From: Nocardioides lacusdianchii
GTDB lineage: Bacteria > Actinomycetota > Actinomycetes > Propionibacteriales > Nocardioidaceae
NCBI RefSeq assembly: GCF_020102855.1
Contig: NZ_JADHZD010000008.1
Span: 124,001-188,000, forward strand
Reading direction: 5' to 3'
DNA length: 64,000 nucleotides
The notes under the pieces were generated by a model, which was not told the origin of the DNA, did not search any database, and saw nothing but the letters and a program-made list of their open reading frames with translations. This document shows, piece after piece, positions 8,301 through 18,696 of the stretch (position 1 is the first letter of the stretch; each line of letters starts with the position of its first letter). Both the position numbers and the translations under genes were made by a program.

Positions 8301-9191
8301 TCAGCCCATAGACGCGATCAGCTGTCGCACCGTACGCAGCCCCAGCTGCGACATGTGCGACGCGGTGTCGCGGTAGTAGGTCCAGCCGCTGATCGCGGGC
8401 GCGAGCGCGAAGCCACGCGCGCGGCGGTAGGCCGCGTCGTCGAGACCGACGGTCTCCCGGTAGAGCCCCGCCACGGAAGGAGGCAGCGAGCCCCACATCG
8501 CGTTGAGCTCGATCGCCGGGTCGCCGCGTCCGGCGCAGCCCCAGTCGATCACCGCGGCGAGAGCGCCGTCGCGCACGAGCAGGTTGCCCTCGTGGAGGTC
8601 GCCGTGGAACCAGCGCGGCTCGCCGTCGTACGCCGGTGCGGCCAGCGCGTCGTCCCAGACAGCGAGCACCGCGTCGCGCGAGACCTCGGTGGGGTCGGCG
8701 CGGGCGGTCCACCGACGGACCCACTCGTCCATCGCGGCGAGCGGTCCCCCGCGCCCATCGGTCGTCACCGGCCCGTCGAGCGCCGGCACCTCGCGGCACG
8801 CCCGCACGAAGGAGCCGAGCGACACCGCCCACTCCTCGGGGTCGTACGTCGCCGGCGTGGGCGTCGCCCCCTCGATCCACGGCACCACGGTCCAGGGGAA
8901 CGGGTAGCCCTCCCCCGGCTCGCCGAGGGCGACGGGCGCGGGGATCGGCAGCGGCAGGTGGGGCGCGACGAGCGGCAGCCAGGTGTGCTCGAAGGCGACG
9001 GTTTCCGCGGGCCCGGGAATCCTCGGCAGCCGCACGAGGAGGTCGTCGCCGAGGCGGCAGAGCTGGTTGTCCGTCCCGACCGGAGGCAGCCGTCGCAGCG
9101 GCAGGTCGGCCCACTGCGGGTGCTGCGCCGCCAGGAGACGGCGTACGACTCCCTCGTCGACGAGCACCTCGTCGTCATGCATCCCGGTCAT
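8301..9191 (-). CDS. Aminoglycoside phosphotransferase family (APH-like) kinase
   Basis: A 296-residue kinase-like protein of the APH/choline-kinase fold. The Brenner motif HGDLHEGNLLV contains the catalytic Asp and Asn, and IDWGCAGRGDPAIELN is the metal-binding DFG-equivalent. The N-lobe region LLVRLPRIPG carries the likely nucleotide-binding beta strands. Members phosphorylate antibiotics, sugars or other small alcohols; this one cannot be assigned a substrate and should not be taken as a resistance gene. The start at 9191 follows TACTGT by 8 bases; ATG 9182 is an alternative. Its 3' end abuts the palindromic array. Confidence 0.85.
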   Translation of the reverse strand: MTGMHDDEVLVDEGVVRRLLAAQHPQWADLPLRRLPPVGTDNQLCRLGDDLLVRLPRIPGPAETVAFEHTWLPLVAPHLPLPIPAPVALGEPGEGYPFPWTVVPWIEGATPTPATYDPEEWAVSLGSFVRACREVPALDGPVTTDGRGGPLAAMDEWVRRWTARADPTEVSRDAVLAVWDDALAAPAYDGEPRWFHGDLHEGNLLVRDGALAAVIDWGCAGRGDPAIELNAMWGSLPPSVAGLYRETVGLDDAAYRRARGFALAPAISGWTYYRDTASHMSQLGLRTVRQLIASMG

Positions 9192-9228
9192 CGGACAGGA
9201 CAGTAGTACCGGCCAGTAGATTGAGCAG

Positions 9229-10530
9229 GTGAGTTTCCTGCTGCGCCAAGGCGTCGTCGCCGCCCTGACCGCCAACGCCCTGCGTCCCAGCCGCGGTCGC
9301 CGCTCCGGCCTCGGCTCGTTCCTCGCCGGGTTCCTCTTCAACGAGGCCGCGCCCCAGGTGCTCGCGGTGACGGCGCTCGACGCCGCCACGCACCTGACCG
9401 CCGGGCGCCGGTCGGGGTTCCGGGCGAAGGCCGGACTCGCACTGGCCGGCGCGAGCGCGCTGGGCCTCGCGAAGGTGGTGCGCCAGAGCCGCAGGTCGGC
9501 CGACCGCTTCGAGGACGCGCTCGTCGAGGGCCTCGGCGTCGACTACGTCGAGCAGCTCGACGCCGTGCCCGACCCGGCGGACCTGGCCACGGCGTGGCGC
9601 CGACTGGCCCGCCCCTTCAACTTCGCCGACGAGGGCGTGCGTGTGATCAGCGACGTCCCCTACACCGAGGCCGGAAAGCGCGGGCACCTCGACATCTACC
9701 TCCCGGCCGGTGAGGACGCGATCAAGGACGCCCCGGTCCTGCTCCAGGTCCACGGCGGCGCGTGGACCGTTGGCGCCAAGGAGCACCAGGCCCGCCCGCT
9801 GATGAACCACATGGCGGCTCGCGGCTGGGTCTGCGTCGCGATCAACTACCGCCTCGCCCCGCGCGACGCCTGGCCCGCGCACATCGTCGACGTCAAGCGC
9901 GCGATCGCGTGGGTGCGCGAGCACATCGCCGACTACGGCGGCGACCCCGACTACCTCGCCATCACCGGCGGCTCCGCAGGCGGCCACCTCGCCGCGCTGG
10001 CCGCGCTGACCCCTGGCGACCCGGCCTTCCAGCCCGGTTTCGAGGACGCCGACACGAGCGTCCGGGCCGCGGTCCCCTTCTACGGCGTCTACGACTTCGC
10101 CGGCTCGACCGGGCTGACGAACGCGATCGGGATGCGCGACGCCTTCCTCGGCCCGCGCGTCATGCAGACGACGTGGACCGACTCCCCCGACGTCTACGAG
10201 GCCGCCTCCCCCATCCTGCGGATCACGCCGGACGCCCCCGACTTCTTCGTCATCCACGGCGACCTCGACTCCCTCGTGGCCGTGGACCAGGCGCGGCTCT
10301 TCGTCGCCGAGCTGCGGCGCACGTCGCGCAAGTCGGTGGTCTACGCCGAGCTGCCCGGGGCGCAGCACGCCTTCGACGTCTACCACTCGATCCGCAGCAC
10401 GTACGCCGTGCGCGCGGTCGACCGCTACCTCTCCTGGCACTGGAACACCTGGCGCCACGGCCTCGACGCGGACAGCGGCGTCGAACCCGGCGACCTCGAC
10501 GGCGACGCCCGCACCGACCGGAGCGCCTAG
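9229..10530 (+). CDS. Alpha/beta hydrolase (HSL/carboxylesterase-like)
   Basis: A 433-residue protein. After an N-terminal hydrophobic region of about 130 residues unlike standard esterases comes a hormone-sensitive-lipase-type hydrolase domain. LLQVHGGAWTVG is the oxyanion HGG motif, ITGGSAGGHLAAL the nucleophile elbow with Ser, FFVIHGDLDSLVA holds the acid, and PGAQHAFDVYHS the catalytic His. It likely hydrolyses short-chain or lipid esters, perhaps membrane-attached through the N-terminus. GTG 9229 is 6 bases after TAGATT. The next gene starts at the base after the stop codon, so the two are co-transcribed. Confidence 0.88.
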   Translation: MSFLLRQGVVAALTANALRPSRGRRSGLGSFLAGFLFNEAAPQVLAVTALDAATHLTAGRRSGFRAKAGLALAGASALGLAKVVRQSRRSADRFEDALVEGLGVDYVEQLDAVPDPADLATAWRRLARPFNFADEGVRVISDVPYTEAGKRGHLDIYLPAGEDAIKDAPVLLQVHGGAWTVGAKEHQARPLMNHMAARGWVCVAINYRLAPRDAWPAHIVDVKRAIAWVREHIADYGGDPDYLAITGGSAGGHLAALAALTPGDPAFQPGFEDADTSVRAAVPFYGVYDFAGSTGLTNAIGMRDAFLGPRVMQTTWTDSPDVYEAASPILRITPDAPDFFVIHGDLDSLVAVDQARLFVAELRRTSRKSVVYAELPGAQHAFDVYHSIRSTYAVRAVDRYLSWHWNTWRHGLDADSGVEPGDLDGDARTDRSA

Positions 10531-12245
<1,715 letters not shown>

Positions 12246-12249
<4 letters not shown>

Positions 12250-12989
12250 GCCGGCTTGCGGAAGTAGAGCACCATGCTCTTGCCGATGAGCGGGTCGAGG
12301 ACCTTGCCGGCGTACTGGAGCGCCTTGGGGTTCTTCATGATCTCCCACACCAGGAGCTTGTGGTAGCCCTTGGCGAGCGGGTGCTCGTCGTTGGTGACGC
12401 CCACCGCGCACTTGATCCACCAGTAGGGCGTGTGCAGGCCGTGGGCGTAGTCCTTGCCGGTGAAGACCATCGCGTCGCCGGGCGTGCCGTCGTTGGAGCG
12501 GCCGGCCTTGGTGACCTTGTCGACGAGCTCCTCGGACGTGTAGATGCGGATGTGGCCGCCCTCGGCGTTGTGGTAGTCGTCGGAGAGCTTCCAGTTGACG
12601 ATCTCCGGCAGCCAGCGCGGGACCGAGATCGCGAGCGTGCCCCCCGGGCGCAGCACCCGGACCAGCTCCTTGATCGCGTCGACGTCGGCGTGGATGTGCT
12701 CGAGCACCTCCGCGGCGACGATGCGGTCGAACTCGCCGTCGGCGAAGGGCAGGGCGAGCGCGTCGCCCTCATTCACGTCGGCCTCGGCCCCGGCCGGCAC
12801 CTCACCGGCGTCGCGCATCGCGGCGAACCACTCGCGCACGGTCGCGAGCTCGTCGGCGTCGCGGTCGAAGGCGATGACGTCCGCGCCCCGCTTGTACATC
12901 TCGAAGGCGTGGCGCCCGGCGCCGCAGCCCATGTCCAGCACCCGGTCGCCGGGGCGCAGGCCCAGGCGGTCGAAGTCAACGGTCAGCAC
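12246..12989 (-). CDS. SAM-dependent methyltransferase (Methyltransf_11 type)
   Basis: A 247-residue methyltransferase. RVLDMGCGAGRHAFEMY is motif I, VIAFDRDADEL motif II, FDRIVAAEVLEHI motif post-II and LRPGGTLAISVP motif III. GTG 12989 is chosen because AGGAGGAG lies 6 bases upstream; it overlaps the end of the glycosyltransferase gene, while its own TGA overlaps the next start. The C-terminal third (MVFTGKDYAHGLHTPYWWIKC) is specific to this subfamily. It sits between a GT4 glycosyltransferase and a cyclase-fold protein, so methylation of a glycosylated lipid or glycan is a reasonable guess only. Confidence 0.88.
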
Positions 12990-14253
12990 GGTGGCTCTCC
13001 TCCTGCTCGCGCGGACCCCGCTCGCGGCGGAAGTCGGCGATGGTCTCCTCGTAGGCGGCGGCGGTGGCCTCGGCGACCGCGCGCCAGCTGAACAGCTCCT
13101 CGACGCGCGCACGCCCGGCCGCGCCCATCGTCGTACGCCGCTCGGGGTCGTCGAGCAGCGCGGCGATGGCCTGCTCCAGCTCGAAGACGTCGCCCGGGGT
13201 GACGAGGTCGGCGCACTCGCCGTCGGGGCCGACGACCTCGGGGATGGCACCCGCGCGCGAGACCACCAGCGGCGTGGCGCAGGCCATCAGCTCGGCGGTG
13301 GGCAGTGAGAAGCCCTCGTAGAGCGACGGCACGCAGGCCACCTCGGCGGAGCCCATCACCGCGACGAGCTCCTCGTCGGTGACGCCGCTGACGAAGGTGA
13401 CCTTGTCGGCGATGCCGAGCTGGTCGATCAGCTGCTCGGTGCGCCCGCCCGGCTCGGGGCGGGTCACCAGCACCAGCGACACCTCGCGCTCGACGCTCAG
13501 CTTGGCGAAGGCCTCGAGCAGGGTCGCGATGCCCTTCATCGGGGCGTCGGCGCTCGCCATGGCCAGGATCCGGCCCGGCACACGCGGCGCGGTCGGCGGC
13601 GCGAAGACGTCGTCGACGCCCAGCAGGATGGTCTGCATCCGGTCGGGGTCCACGCCGAAGTCACGCGCCACGTCGCGTCGCGAGGACTCCGAGGGCGTGA
13701 GCACCTTGCGGAGGCGGCGCGCCACCTTGGTCTGCATGCGCAGGAAGCCGTACCACCGGCGCAGCGTCATCCGCTTGCGCCAGGTGGGCGCCGTCTGGAG
13801 GTCGATGCGGCGGTCCATGGTGATCGGGTGGTGGATGGTCGCGACCACGGGCAGGCCGTAGGACTCGAGCTCGAGGACGCCCGGCGCCAGGACCTGGTTG
13901 TCGTGGGCGATGTCGAACTCCCCGGCGCGCTCCTCCATCAGCCGCGCGATGCGCGACCCGAAGGTCTTCGGCTCGGGGAACCCGGCCGTGCACATCGTGA
14001 GGAACTCCTCGACGTCGATGCGGTCGCGGAACTCGCGCAGCTTCGGCACGCGGAAGGGGTCGGGCTCGCGGTAGAGGTCCAGGCTCGGCACCTTGGTCAG
14101 CCGCACGCCCTCGTCGAGGTCGGGGTAGGGCTGGCCGGAGAACACCTCGACCTCGTGCCCGAGGCGTACGAGTTCCCGGCTCAGGTGGCGGATGTAGACA
14201 CCCTGGCCGCCGCAGTGCGGCTTGCTGCGGTACGACAGCATGGCGATGCGCAC
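12976..14253 (-). CDS. Glycosyltransferase family 4 protein
   Basis: A 425-residue GT-B glycosyltransferase. The N-terminal domain begins MLSYRSKPHCGGQGVYIRHL, with the usual glycine-rich acceptor loop. The C-terminal domain carries CVPSLYEGFSLPTAELMACATPLV, the nucleotide-sugar EX7E-type motif. It transfers a sugar from an activated donor, on the cytosolic face of the membrane in most relatives. GTG 14253 follows a GAAAGG site and a 27-base leader from the CATAAT -10 box at 14287-14292, which abuts a palindromic operator. It is the first gene of the operon running into the methyltransferase and cyclase-like genes. Donor and acceptor are unknown. Confidence 0.9.
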   Translation of the reverse strand: MRIAMLSYRSKPHCGGQGVYIRHLSRELVRLGHEVEVFSGQPYPDLDEGVRLTKVPSLDLYREPDPFRVPKLREFRDRIDVEEFLTMCTAGFPEPKTFGSRIARLMEERAGEFDIAHDNQVLAPGVLELESYGLPVVATIHHPITMDRRIDLQTAPTWRKRMTLRRWYGFLRMQTKVARRLRKVLTPSESSRRDVARDFGVDPDRMQTILLGVDDVFAPPTAPRVPGRILAMASADAPMKGIATLLEAFAKLSVEREVSLVLVTRPEPGGRTEQLIDQLGIADKVTFVSGVTDEELVAVMGSAEVACVPSLYEGFSLPTAELMACATPLVVSRAGAIPEVVGPDGECADLVTPGDVFELEQAIAALLDDPERRTTMGAAGRARVEELFSWRAVAEATAAAYEETIADFRRERGPREQEESHRADR

Positions 14254-14286
14254 TGTGGTCTGCCTTTCGCGCTCGATGAAGCCCCC

Positions 14287-14308
14287 ATTATGCCTACTCG
14301 TCGGTAGG
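14287..14308 (-). promoter_or_regulatory. Promoter with palindromic operator of the glycosyltransferase operon
   Basis: On the reverse strand a CATAAT -10 element (14287-14292) is immediately preceded by CCTAC-CGACGA-GTAGG (14293-14308), a perfect 5-bp inverted repeat with a 6-base centre. A repressor bound there would cover the -35/-10 spacer. The half-site style resembles TetR-family operators, but no regulator gene is adjacent. Confidence 0.5.
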
Positions 14309-14324
14309 TGCCGACCGCGCAGGG

Positions 14325-14747
14325 TCAGGGACGCGACACGACCCGGAACTCGTGGTCGAACGTCGCACCGGCGGCGTCGTACGGGCGGACCTCCACGTGC
14401 GCCACCCGGCCCTTCACGCCGGCGCCGACCGGCGCGTACGTGAGCCCCTGCTCCACCGCCTCGACGATGCGCCCGCGTCCCACGAGCAGCTCGTCCGACG
14501 GCGCCGCGATCCCGAGCTGGCGGAGGACCAGGACGCAGACCGCGTGGATCGCCCGCTCGTCGGCGGAGTCGTAGCCCAGCGCGTAGGACTCGTCGTCGCG
14601 AGGCGGCCGCACGGCGAGGCGGACCGTGAGGTCGACGAGCACGAGCAGGTCGTCCTGCGCCACCACCGGGCACCCGGTGAGCACGTAGTCGCGGTCGCGC
14701 AGGTCGACGCCCGAGGGCTGGCGGGTGAAGAGGCCCATGACCCTCAC
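14325..14747 (-). CDS. Conserved hypothetical protein, possibly band-7-like
   Basis: A 140-residue soluble protein whose GTG start overlaps the TGA of the ferredoxin-NADP reductase gene (GTGA); ATG 14738 is an alternative start. It has no signal peptide or membrane segment. The pattern of beta strands (LLVLVDLTVRLAVRP) followed by a helix and RQLGIAAPSDELL faintly recalls an SPFH/band-7 core, but this is weak. Because it is coupled to the reductase it may serve the same process. No function is assigned. Confidence 0.55.
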   Translation of the reverse strand: MRVMGLFTRQPSGVDLRDRDYVLTGCPVVAQDDLLVLVDLTVRLAVRPPRDDESYALGYDSADERAIHAVCVLVLRQLGIAAPSDELLVGRGRIVEAVEQGLTYAPVGAGVKGRVAHVEVRPYDAAGATFDHEFRVVSRP

Positions 14748-15715
14748 GCCTCGCTGGAGTGACCGGGGAAGACGTGGGCCGACGGGTCCAGGACGACAGC
14801 GGCGTTGTTGACCGCGGTGGCGGCCTCGCCGAAGCCGACGGCGATCAGCCGGACCTTGCCGGGGTAGTCGGTGATGTCGCCGGCGGCGAAGACGCGCGGC
14901 AGGTTGGTGCGCATGGCGGAGTCGACGACGACGTGGCGCTTCTCGGTCACCAGCCCCCAGCGCTGGATCGCGCCGAGGTCGGCGATGAAGCCGAGCGCGG
15001 CCACGAGGGCCTGCGCCGGGACCACCCGCGGCTCGTGGCCGTCGACGGTGATTTCCACCTCCTCGAGGTGGGCGTCGCCGCGCAGCTCGGTGACCTGGGC
15101 ACTGGTGATGATCTCGACGCTCGAGGCCTTCACCTCCGCGACCGTGCGCTCGTGGGCGCGGAAGGCCTCGCGCCGGTGCACCAGGGTCACCGTGGACGCG
15201 ACCGGCTCGAGGTGCTGGGCCCAGTCGAAGGCGCTGTCGCCTCCCCCGACGATCACCACGTCCTTGCCGGCGTAGGGCGCAAAGCTCGGCACGAAGAACT
15301 CCATGCCGCGCCCGACCCAGCCCTCACCCGCCGGGAGCGGCCGGGGGCTGAACTTGCCGATGCCGGAGGTGATCAGCACGGCACGCGCGGTGACCGCGGT
15401 GCCGTCGTCGAGGGTGACGACCACCTGGTCCTCACCGTGCTCGAGAGTGGTCGCGGTGCGGTCCAGGAGGTACGTCGGCGCGGCGGTGGCGGCCTGCGCG
15501 ACCAGCCCCTCGACGAGGTCACGTCCCTTGATGCTGGGGAATCCCGCGACGTCGAGGATCGCCTTCTCGGGGTACATCGCGGTGATCTGCCCGCCGAGCT
15601 CGGGCAAGGAGTCGACGACCGTCACCGACATCCCACGGAAGCCCGCGTAGTAGGCGGCGTACAGGCCGGTCGGACCGGCTCCGATGATCAGCAGGTCGGT
15701 CGTCACGTCGTCCAC
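14744..15715 (-). CDS. Ferredoxin/flavodoxin-NADP+ reductase, thioredoxin-reductase-like type
   Basis: A 323-residue FAD/NADPH oxidoreductase. LLIIGAGPTGLYAAYYA is the FAD Rossmann motif, VVIVGGGDSAFDWAQ the NADPH motif, and VFAAGDITDYPGK the C-terminal FAD-ribityl motif. The CxxC disulfide of thioredoxin reductases is absent, which places it with the YumC-type ferredoxin-NADP+ reductases that pass electrons between NADPH and ferredoxin. Length is normal for that group. The GTG start at 15715 begins the homologous region. Its stop overlaps the following small gene. Confidence 0.9.
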   Translation of the reverse strand: MDDVTTDLLIIGAGPTGLYAAYYAGFRGMSVTVVDSLPELGGQITAMYPEKAILDVAGFPSIKGRDLVEGLVAQAATAAPTYLLDRTATTLEHGEDQVVVTLDDGTAVTARAVLITSGIGKFSPRPLPAGEGWVGRGMEFFVPSFAPYAGKDVVIVGGGDSAFDWAQHLEPVASTVTLVHRREAFRAHERTVAEVKASSVEIITSAQVTELRGDAHLEEVEITVDGHEPRVVPAQALVAALGFIADLGAIQRWGLVTEKRHVVVDSAMRTNLPRVFAAGDITDYPGKVRLIAVGFGEAATAVNNAAVVLDPSAHVFPGHSSEA

Positions 15716-15745
15716 GCTGTGATCCTCGCGTCCGGGACGCCCTGC

Positions 15746-16264
15746 TCACAAGGCATCGAGCTCGCTGACCTTCCACGCGCCGTCCACGTCCTCCAGGGTC
15801 ACCAGCACCCGGTCCAGGTCGAGGAGCGGCTCCTCGAGCCCGCGACCGGTGGTGCGCTGGTTGACGAAGACCAGCACCCGCGCTGCGTTGGCCGTGGCGG
15901 TCACAAGTGCCGTGTCGACGACCTCCGCGGAGACGACCGTCCGGTCGCGCCGGCCGGTGGTGCCGGTGCCGGCCATCGTGCGGTCGTAACGGGTCTGCAT
16001 CGCGGCGGTCATCAGCGCGCGCGCCTGTGCCTTGTCCTCGGCGAGGGTGTCCCAGGAGTAGCTGTAGGCCCAGGCGGCGGCCTCCGCGGCGACCGCCCGG
16101 ACCTCCTGCTTCACGGCCTGCGAGGCGACGGTCGCATCGCCGGCCTCGGCGGAGGTGACCGACGTCGTGTCGGGACTCCCCTCACGCACCAGCCAGACGA
16201 GGGCGACCGCAGCAGCGACCACCAGGATTGTCAGCACGACGCCCGCGCGCCTGACCGCGCTCAT
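15746..16264 (-). CDS. Mce-associated-like membrane-anchored protein (second of pair)
   Basis: A 172-residue protein with one N-terminal transmembrane segment (VVLTILVVAAAVALVWLV) and an extracytoplasmic domain resembling the NTF2-like fold of Mce-associated proteins: a helix region AWAYSYSWDTLAEDKAQARALM, then strands ending DGAWKVSELDAL. Its ATG overlaps the TGA of the preceding homologous gene (ATGA), so the two are made together and may form a heterodimer. No mce transport genes are in the window. The role is inferred to be in the cell envelope. Confidence 0.7.
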   Translation of the reverse strand: MSAVRRAGVVLTILVVAAAVALVWLVREGSPDTTSVTSAEAGDATVASQAVKQEVRAVAAEAAAWAYSYSWDTLAEDKAQARALMTAAMQTRYDRTMAGTGTTGRRDRTVVSAEVVDTALVTATANAARVLVFVNQRTTGRGLEEPLLDLDRVLVTLEDVDGAWKVSELDAL

Positions 16265-16767
16265 CGGACGAACTCCACCGCGCTGGTCAGCCAGCGCCCG
16301 TCCTCGCGCACCAGGTCCAGGCGCAGGCGGTAGTAGCGCACCTGCCCCTCGGCTCCGGTGCCGCTGTTCGTCACGGTGCTGTTGGCCGCGACGAGGACGG
16401 TCGCGGAGTCGTCGTCGAGGTCGCCGACCCCGAGGGCCACGACCTCGCCGGTCGAGGTGGCCTCGGTGCGCTCGGCCTCGCTGACGAGCGTGTCGCGCTG
16501 GGCGGCGTACTGCTCGGCGAAGTCGCCCGTCGCGCCGGCGAGCACGGCGTCGACGACGGCGTCCATGTCCTCGTGGTCGACGGTGAGAAAAGCGACCGCC
16601 TCGGCGCGCGCGGCCGCGGAGACCTCGCGCTGGGCGGCCGAGAGCCCGGCATCGACGTCGCCCCGCGACGACCAGACCAGGCCGATGGCCACCAGCAGCC
16701 CGACGAGGACGACGGTCAGGCCACCGACCACCCAGCGATCCGCTCGCCCAGTTGCTCGTCCCACCAC
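16261..16767 (-). CDS. Mce-associated-like membrane-anchored protein (first of pair)
   Basis: A 168-residue protein of the same plan as its downstream partner: short basic N-terminus, one transmembrane segment (VVGGLTVVLVGLLVAIGLVW), a helix rich in Ala and Glu, then a C-terminal sheet ending in EDGRWLTSAVEFVR. The GTG start is 6 bases after TAGGTT (16774-16779 on the forward strand), a leaderless promoter that would drive both genes. The similarity to Mce-associated proteins is by architecture and is moderately sure. Confidence 0.7.
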   Translation of the reverse strand: MVGRATGRADRWVVGGLTVVLVGLLVAIGLVWSSRGDVDAGLSAAQREVSAAARAEAVAFLTVDHEDMDAVVDAVLAGATGDFAEQYAAQRDTLVSEAERTEATSTGEVVALGVGDLDDDSATVLVAANSTVTNSGTGAEGQVRYYRLRLDLVREDGRWLTSAVEFVR

Positions 16768-16831
16768 GAGCCGAACCTAGCCCAGCCGAGCGCCGCGACG
16801 GTGCACATCTGCGTGCCTAGACTCCCTCCTC

Positions 16832-17488
16832 GTGAAGCGACCACTGGGACAACTGGGCACGCACCCGTCCGCCTTGCTGCTGGGCGCCCAGCTCCTCCAG
16901 GTGCTGCTGTGGCCGTTCCTCGACGACTCGGTGGTGGGCCGGGCCGGACTCGGGACCATCGGCATGCTCGCGGTGGGCGCCGCCGTCCTTGCCGTGCGGC
17001 GTACGCCGTCAGCGAGCCGCGTCGTCCTGTTCCTCGGGGCCCCGGCCATGGTGCTGACGCTCGTCGAGCCGGTCTTCCCCGACAACGACGCAGTCGTGCT
17101 CGTCTCCGGACTGCTCCACGCGCCGTTCTACGTCTACGTCTCGTACGCGATGCTGCGCTACCTGTTTCACGACGACAAGGTGACCACCGACGAGTACTAC
17201 GCCACGGGCGCGGCCTTCACCGTCGTGGCGTGGGCCTTCGCCTACGCCTACTCCGTCGTGCAGGTGCTGTGGCCGGACTCGTTCTCCAGTCCGTCCGGCT
17301 CGGACCAGAGCTGGTTCGAGCTGCTCTACCTGTCCTTCTCGGTCCTGACGAGCGTAGGGCTCTCGGACATCGTCGCCGTGGGCGCGCAGGCCAGGTCGAT
17401 CGTCATGGTCGAGATGATGACCGGGGTGTTCTACATCGCGATGGTGGTCTCGCGCATGGTCGGGCTGACGATCCTGCGTCAGCGCTGA
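16832..17488 (+). CDS. Ion-channel-like membrane protein with atypical pore loop
   Basis: A 218-residue integral membrane protein with about six hydrophobic segments. The C-terminal third has the two-helix-plus-pore plan of potassium channels: pore helix WFELLYLSFSVLTSVGLSDI, then the final helix MTGVFYIAMVVSRMVGL. The selectivity filter reads TSVGLSD where canonical channels have TVGYGD, so ion preference is uncertain. No cytoplasmic RCK domain follows. The GTG start is 8 bases after TAGACT. It is convergent with the hemerythrin gene, 4 bases apart. It could be a channel or a channel-derived sensor. Confidence 0.72.
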   Translation: MKRPLGQLGTHPSALLLGAQLLQVLLWPFLDDSVVGRAGLGTIGMLAVGAAVLAVRRTPSASRVVLFLGAPAMVLTLVEPVFPDNDAVVLVSGLLHAPFYVYVSYAMLRYLFHDDKVTTDEYYATGAAFTVVAWAFAYAYSVVQVLWPDSFSSPSGSDQSWFELLYLSFSVLTSVGLSDIVAVGAQARSIVMVEMMTGVFYIAMVVSRMVGLTILRQR

Positions 17489-17492
17489 GGGC

Positions 17493-18056
17493 TCACTCCT
17501 CGGAGTCGTCGTCCTCGTCGTCGAGAAGGCCCTCGCGCTCGGCGGCGGCGACGATGCGGCGGACGTTGTCGATCGAGCCGCAGTCGGCGTCGAGCTGCTT
17601 GTTGCGCTCGGTGGCAAAGGCGGTGCCGAGCTCGGCACGCACCTGCTCGCCGACCTCCTCGCGGGCGGGGTTGAGGATGGTGAGCTCCTCCTCGGTGAGG
17701 TGGTGGTTGAGCACCTTGGCGAGCTCCTCGACGGCGTCGTCGAAGGCCTGGGTGTCGGTGCCCTTGAGCTCCAGCACGGCCAGCATCGCCTCGTGGCCCT
17801 CGGCGTGCTCCTCCTCGCCGTGCTCCGCCTCGTGCTCGGTGATCGCGTCCTTGCGGCGCAGCTTGGGGTAGACGTGCTGCTCCTCGGCCTCGGCGTGCGC
17901 GACGTGGAGCGCGGCCAGCGCGCGGCGCACGGCGTCGCGGTCGGAGGTGCTGTCGCGCAGGTCGCGCAGCAGCGCCTCGAAGCGCCGGTGGTCGTCGAGG
18001 ATCAGGTCGATGACGTCGCCGGAGACGGGGCGACCGAGGTCGATGGAGGTGCTCAT
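17493..18056 (-). CDS. Hemerythrin-like HHE domain protein
   Basis: A 187-residue protein with hemerythrin cation-binding repeats. DLILDDHRRFEALLRDL gives the first His/Glu helix, ALHVAHAEAEEQHVYPKL the HxxxE plus His helix, HGEEEHAEGHEAMLAVL the third and VLNHHLTEEELTILN the fourth. Such proteins bind a di-iron centre and sense or carry O2, NO or iron. The C-terminus is strongly acidic (DDEDDDSEE). ATG 18056 is 6 bases after TAGGTT, a leaderless layout. Nothing adjacent specifies the ligand. Confidence 0.88.
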   Translation of the reverse strand: MSTSIDLGRPVSGDVIDLILDDHRRFEALLRDLRDSTSDRDAVRRALAALHVAHAEAEEQHVYPKLRRKDAITEHEAEHGEEEHAEGHEAMLAVLELKGTDTQAFDDAVEELAKVLNHHLTEEELTILNPAREEVGEQVRAELGTAFATERNKQLDADCGSIDNVRRIVAAAEREGLLDDEDDDSEE

Positions 18057-18134
18057 GACCCGAACCTAGCCACTTCGTGCGACAGCGGCACCACACGACC
18101 GCCCGACCGGGTGGGCTGTCCCTATGCTGGAGGA

Positions 18135-18650
18135 GTGCCGGGCATCGAGGTGTGGAGCCAGTTCGACCACGACCCGCGCCGCCCCGACAACGCCCCGATC
18201 CGGGCCTCGGACCGCGACCGCGCCGTGATCGAGGGCGTCCTCGCCGACGCCTTCGCCGAGGGACGCCTCACCCGCGCCGAGTACGACGAGCGCACCGAGG
18301 CCGCGCTCTCCAGCCGCACGCTCGGCGACCTGGTGCCCCTCGTCGAGGACCTGCCCGTCGCACGGGCGCCGCGGGCAGGGAGTGTCGACCTCCAGCAGCA
18401 GGCCGTCCGGAAGTGGGAGGCCGACCGTCGGGAGGCGCTGCTGGGGCTGATCGGGCTGTCCGCGCTGCTCTGGACCATCTGGGCCGTCACCATGTGGGGC
18501 GAGTTCCCCTGGCCGCTGTTCCCCATGGGCTTCGCCCTGATGAACCTCGCGCGGGTCGTCGTGAACAAGCGCGACATCGTCGAGGAGCACGTGAAGCGCA
18601 TCGAGAAGAAGGAGCGCAAGGAGCTCAAGCGCCGCGAGGACGACCTCTAG
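18135..18650 (+). CDS. DUF1707 membrane protein
   Basis: A 171-residue protein. Residues 20-75 match DUF1707 (PIRASDRDRAVIEGVLADAF, then GRLTRAEYDERTEAALSSRT), a short helical module found at actinobacterial N-termini. Two closely spaced hydrophobic helices follow (LIGLSALLWTIWAVTMW and PLFPMGFALMNLARVV), and the tail is a very basic-acidic helix (RIEKKERKELKRREDDL), probably coiled coil. GTG 18135 follows TATGCT by 6 bases. DUF1707 proteins are often linked to envelope stress or cell-surface regulation, but no specific role is established here. Confidence 0.82.
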   Translation: MPGIEVWSQFDHDPRRPDNAPIRASDRDRAVIEGVLADAFAEGRLTRAEYDERTEAALSSRTLGDLVPLVEDLPVARAPRAGSVDLQQQAVRKWEADRREALLGLIGLSALLWTIWAVTMWGEFPWPLFPMGFALMNLARVVVNKRDIVEEHVKRIEKKERKELKRREDDL

Positions 18651-18696
18651 CCGCGACTCACTGCACGAGAACGCAGCCAGCGTGCGTGCTGGGCGT

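Noticed and set aside
8301-9191. Antibiotic resistance gene
   Set aside because: The APH fold is shared by many metabolic kinases; nothing in the sequence or context points to aminoglycosides.
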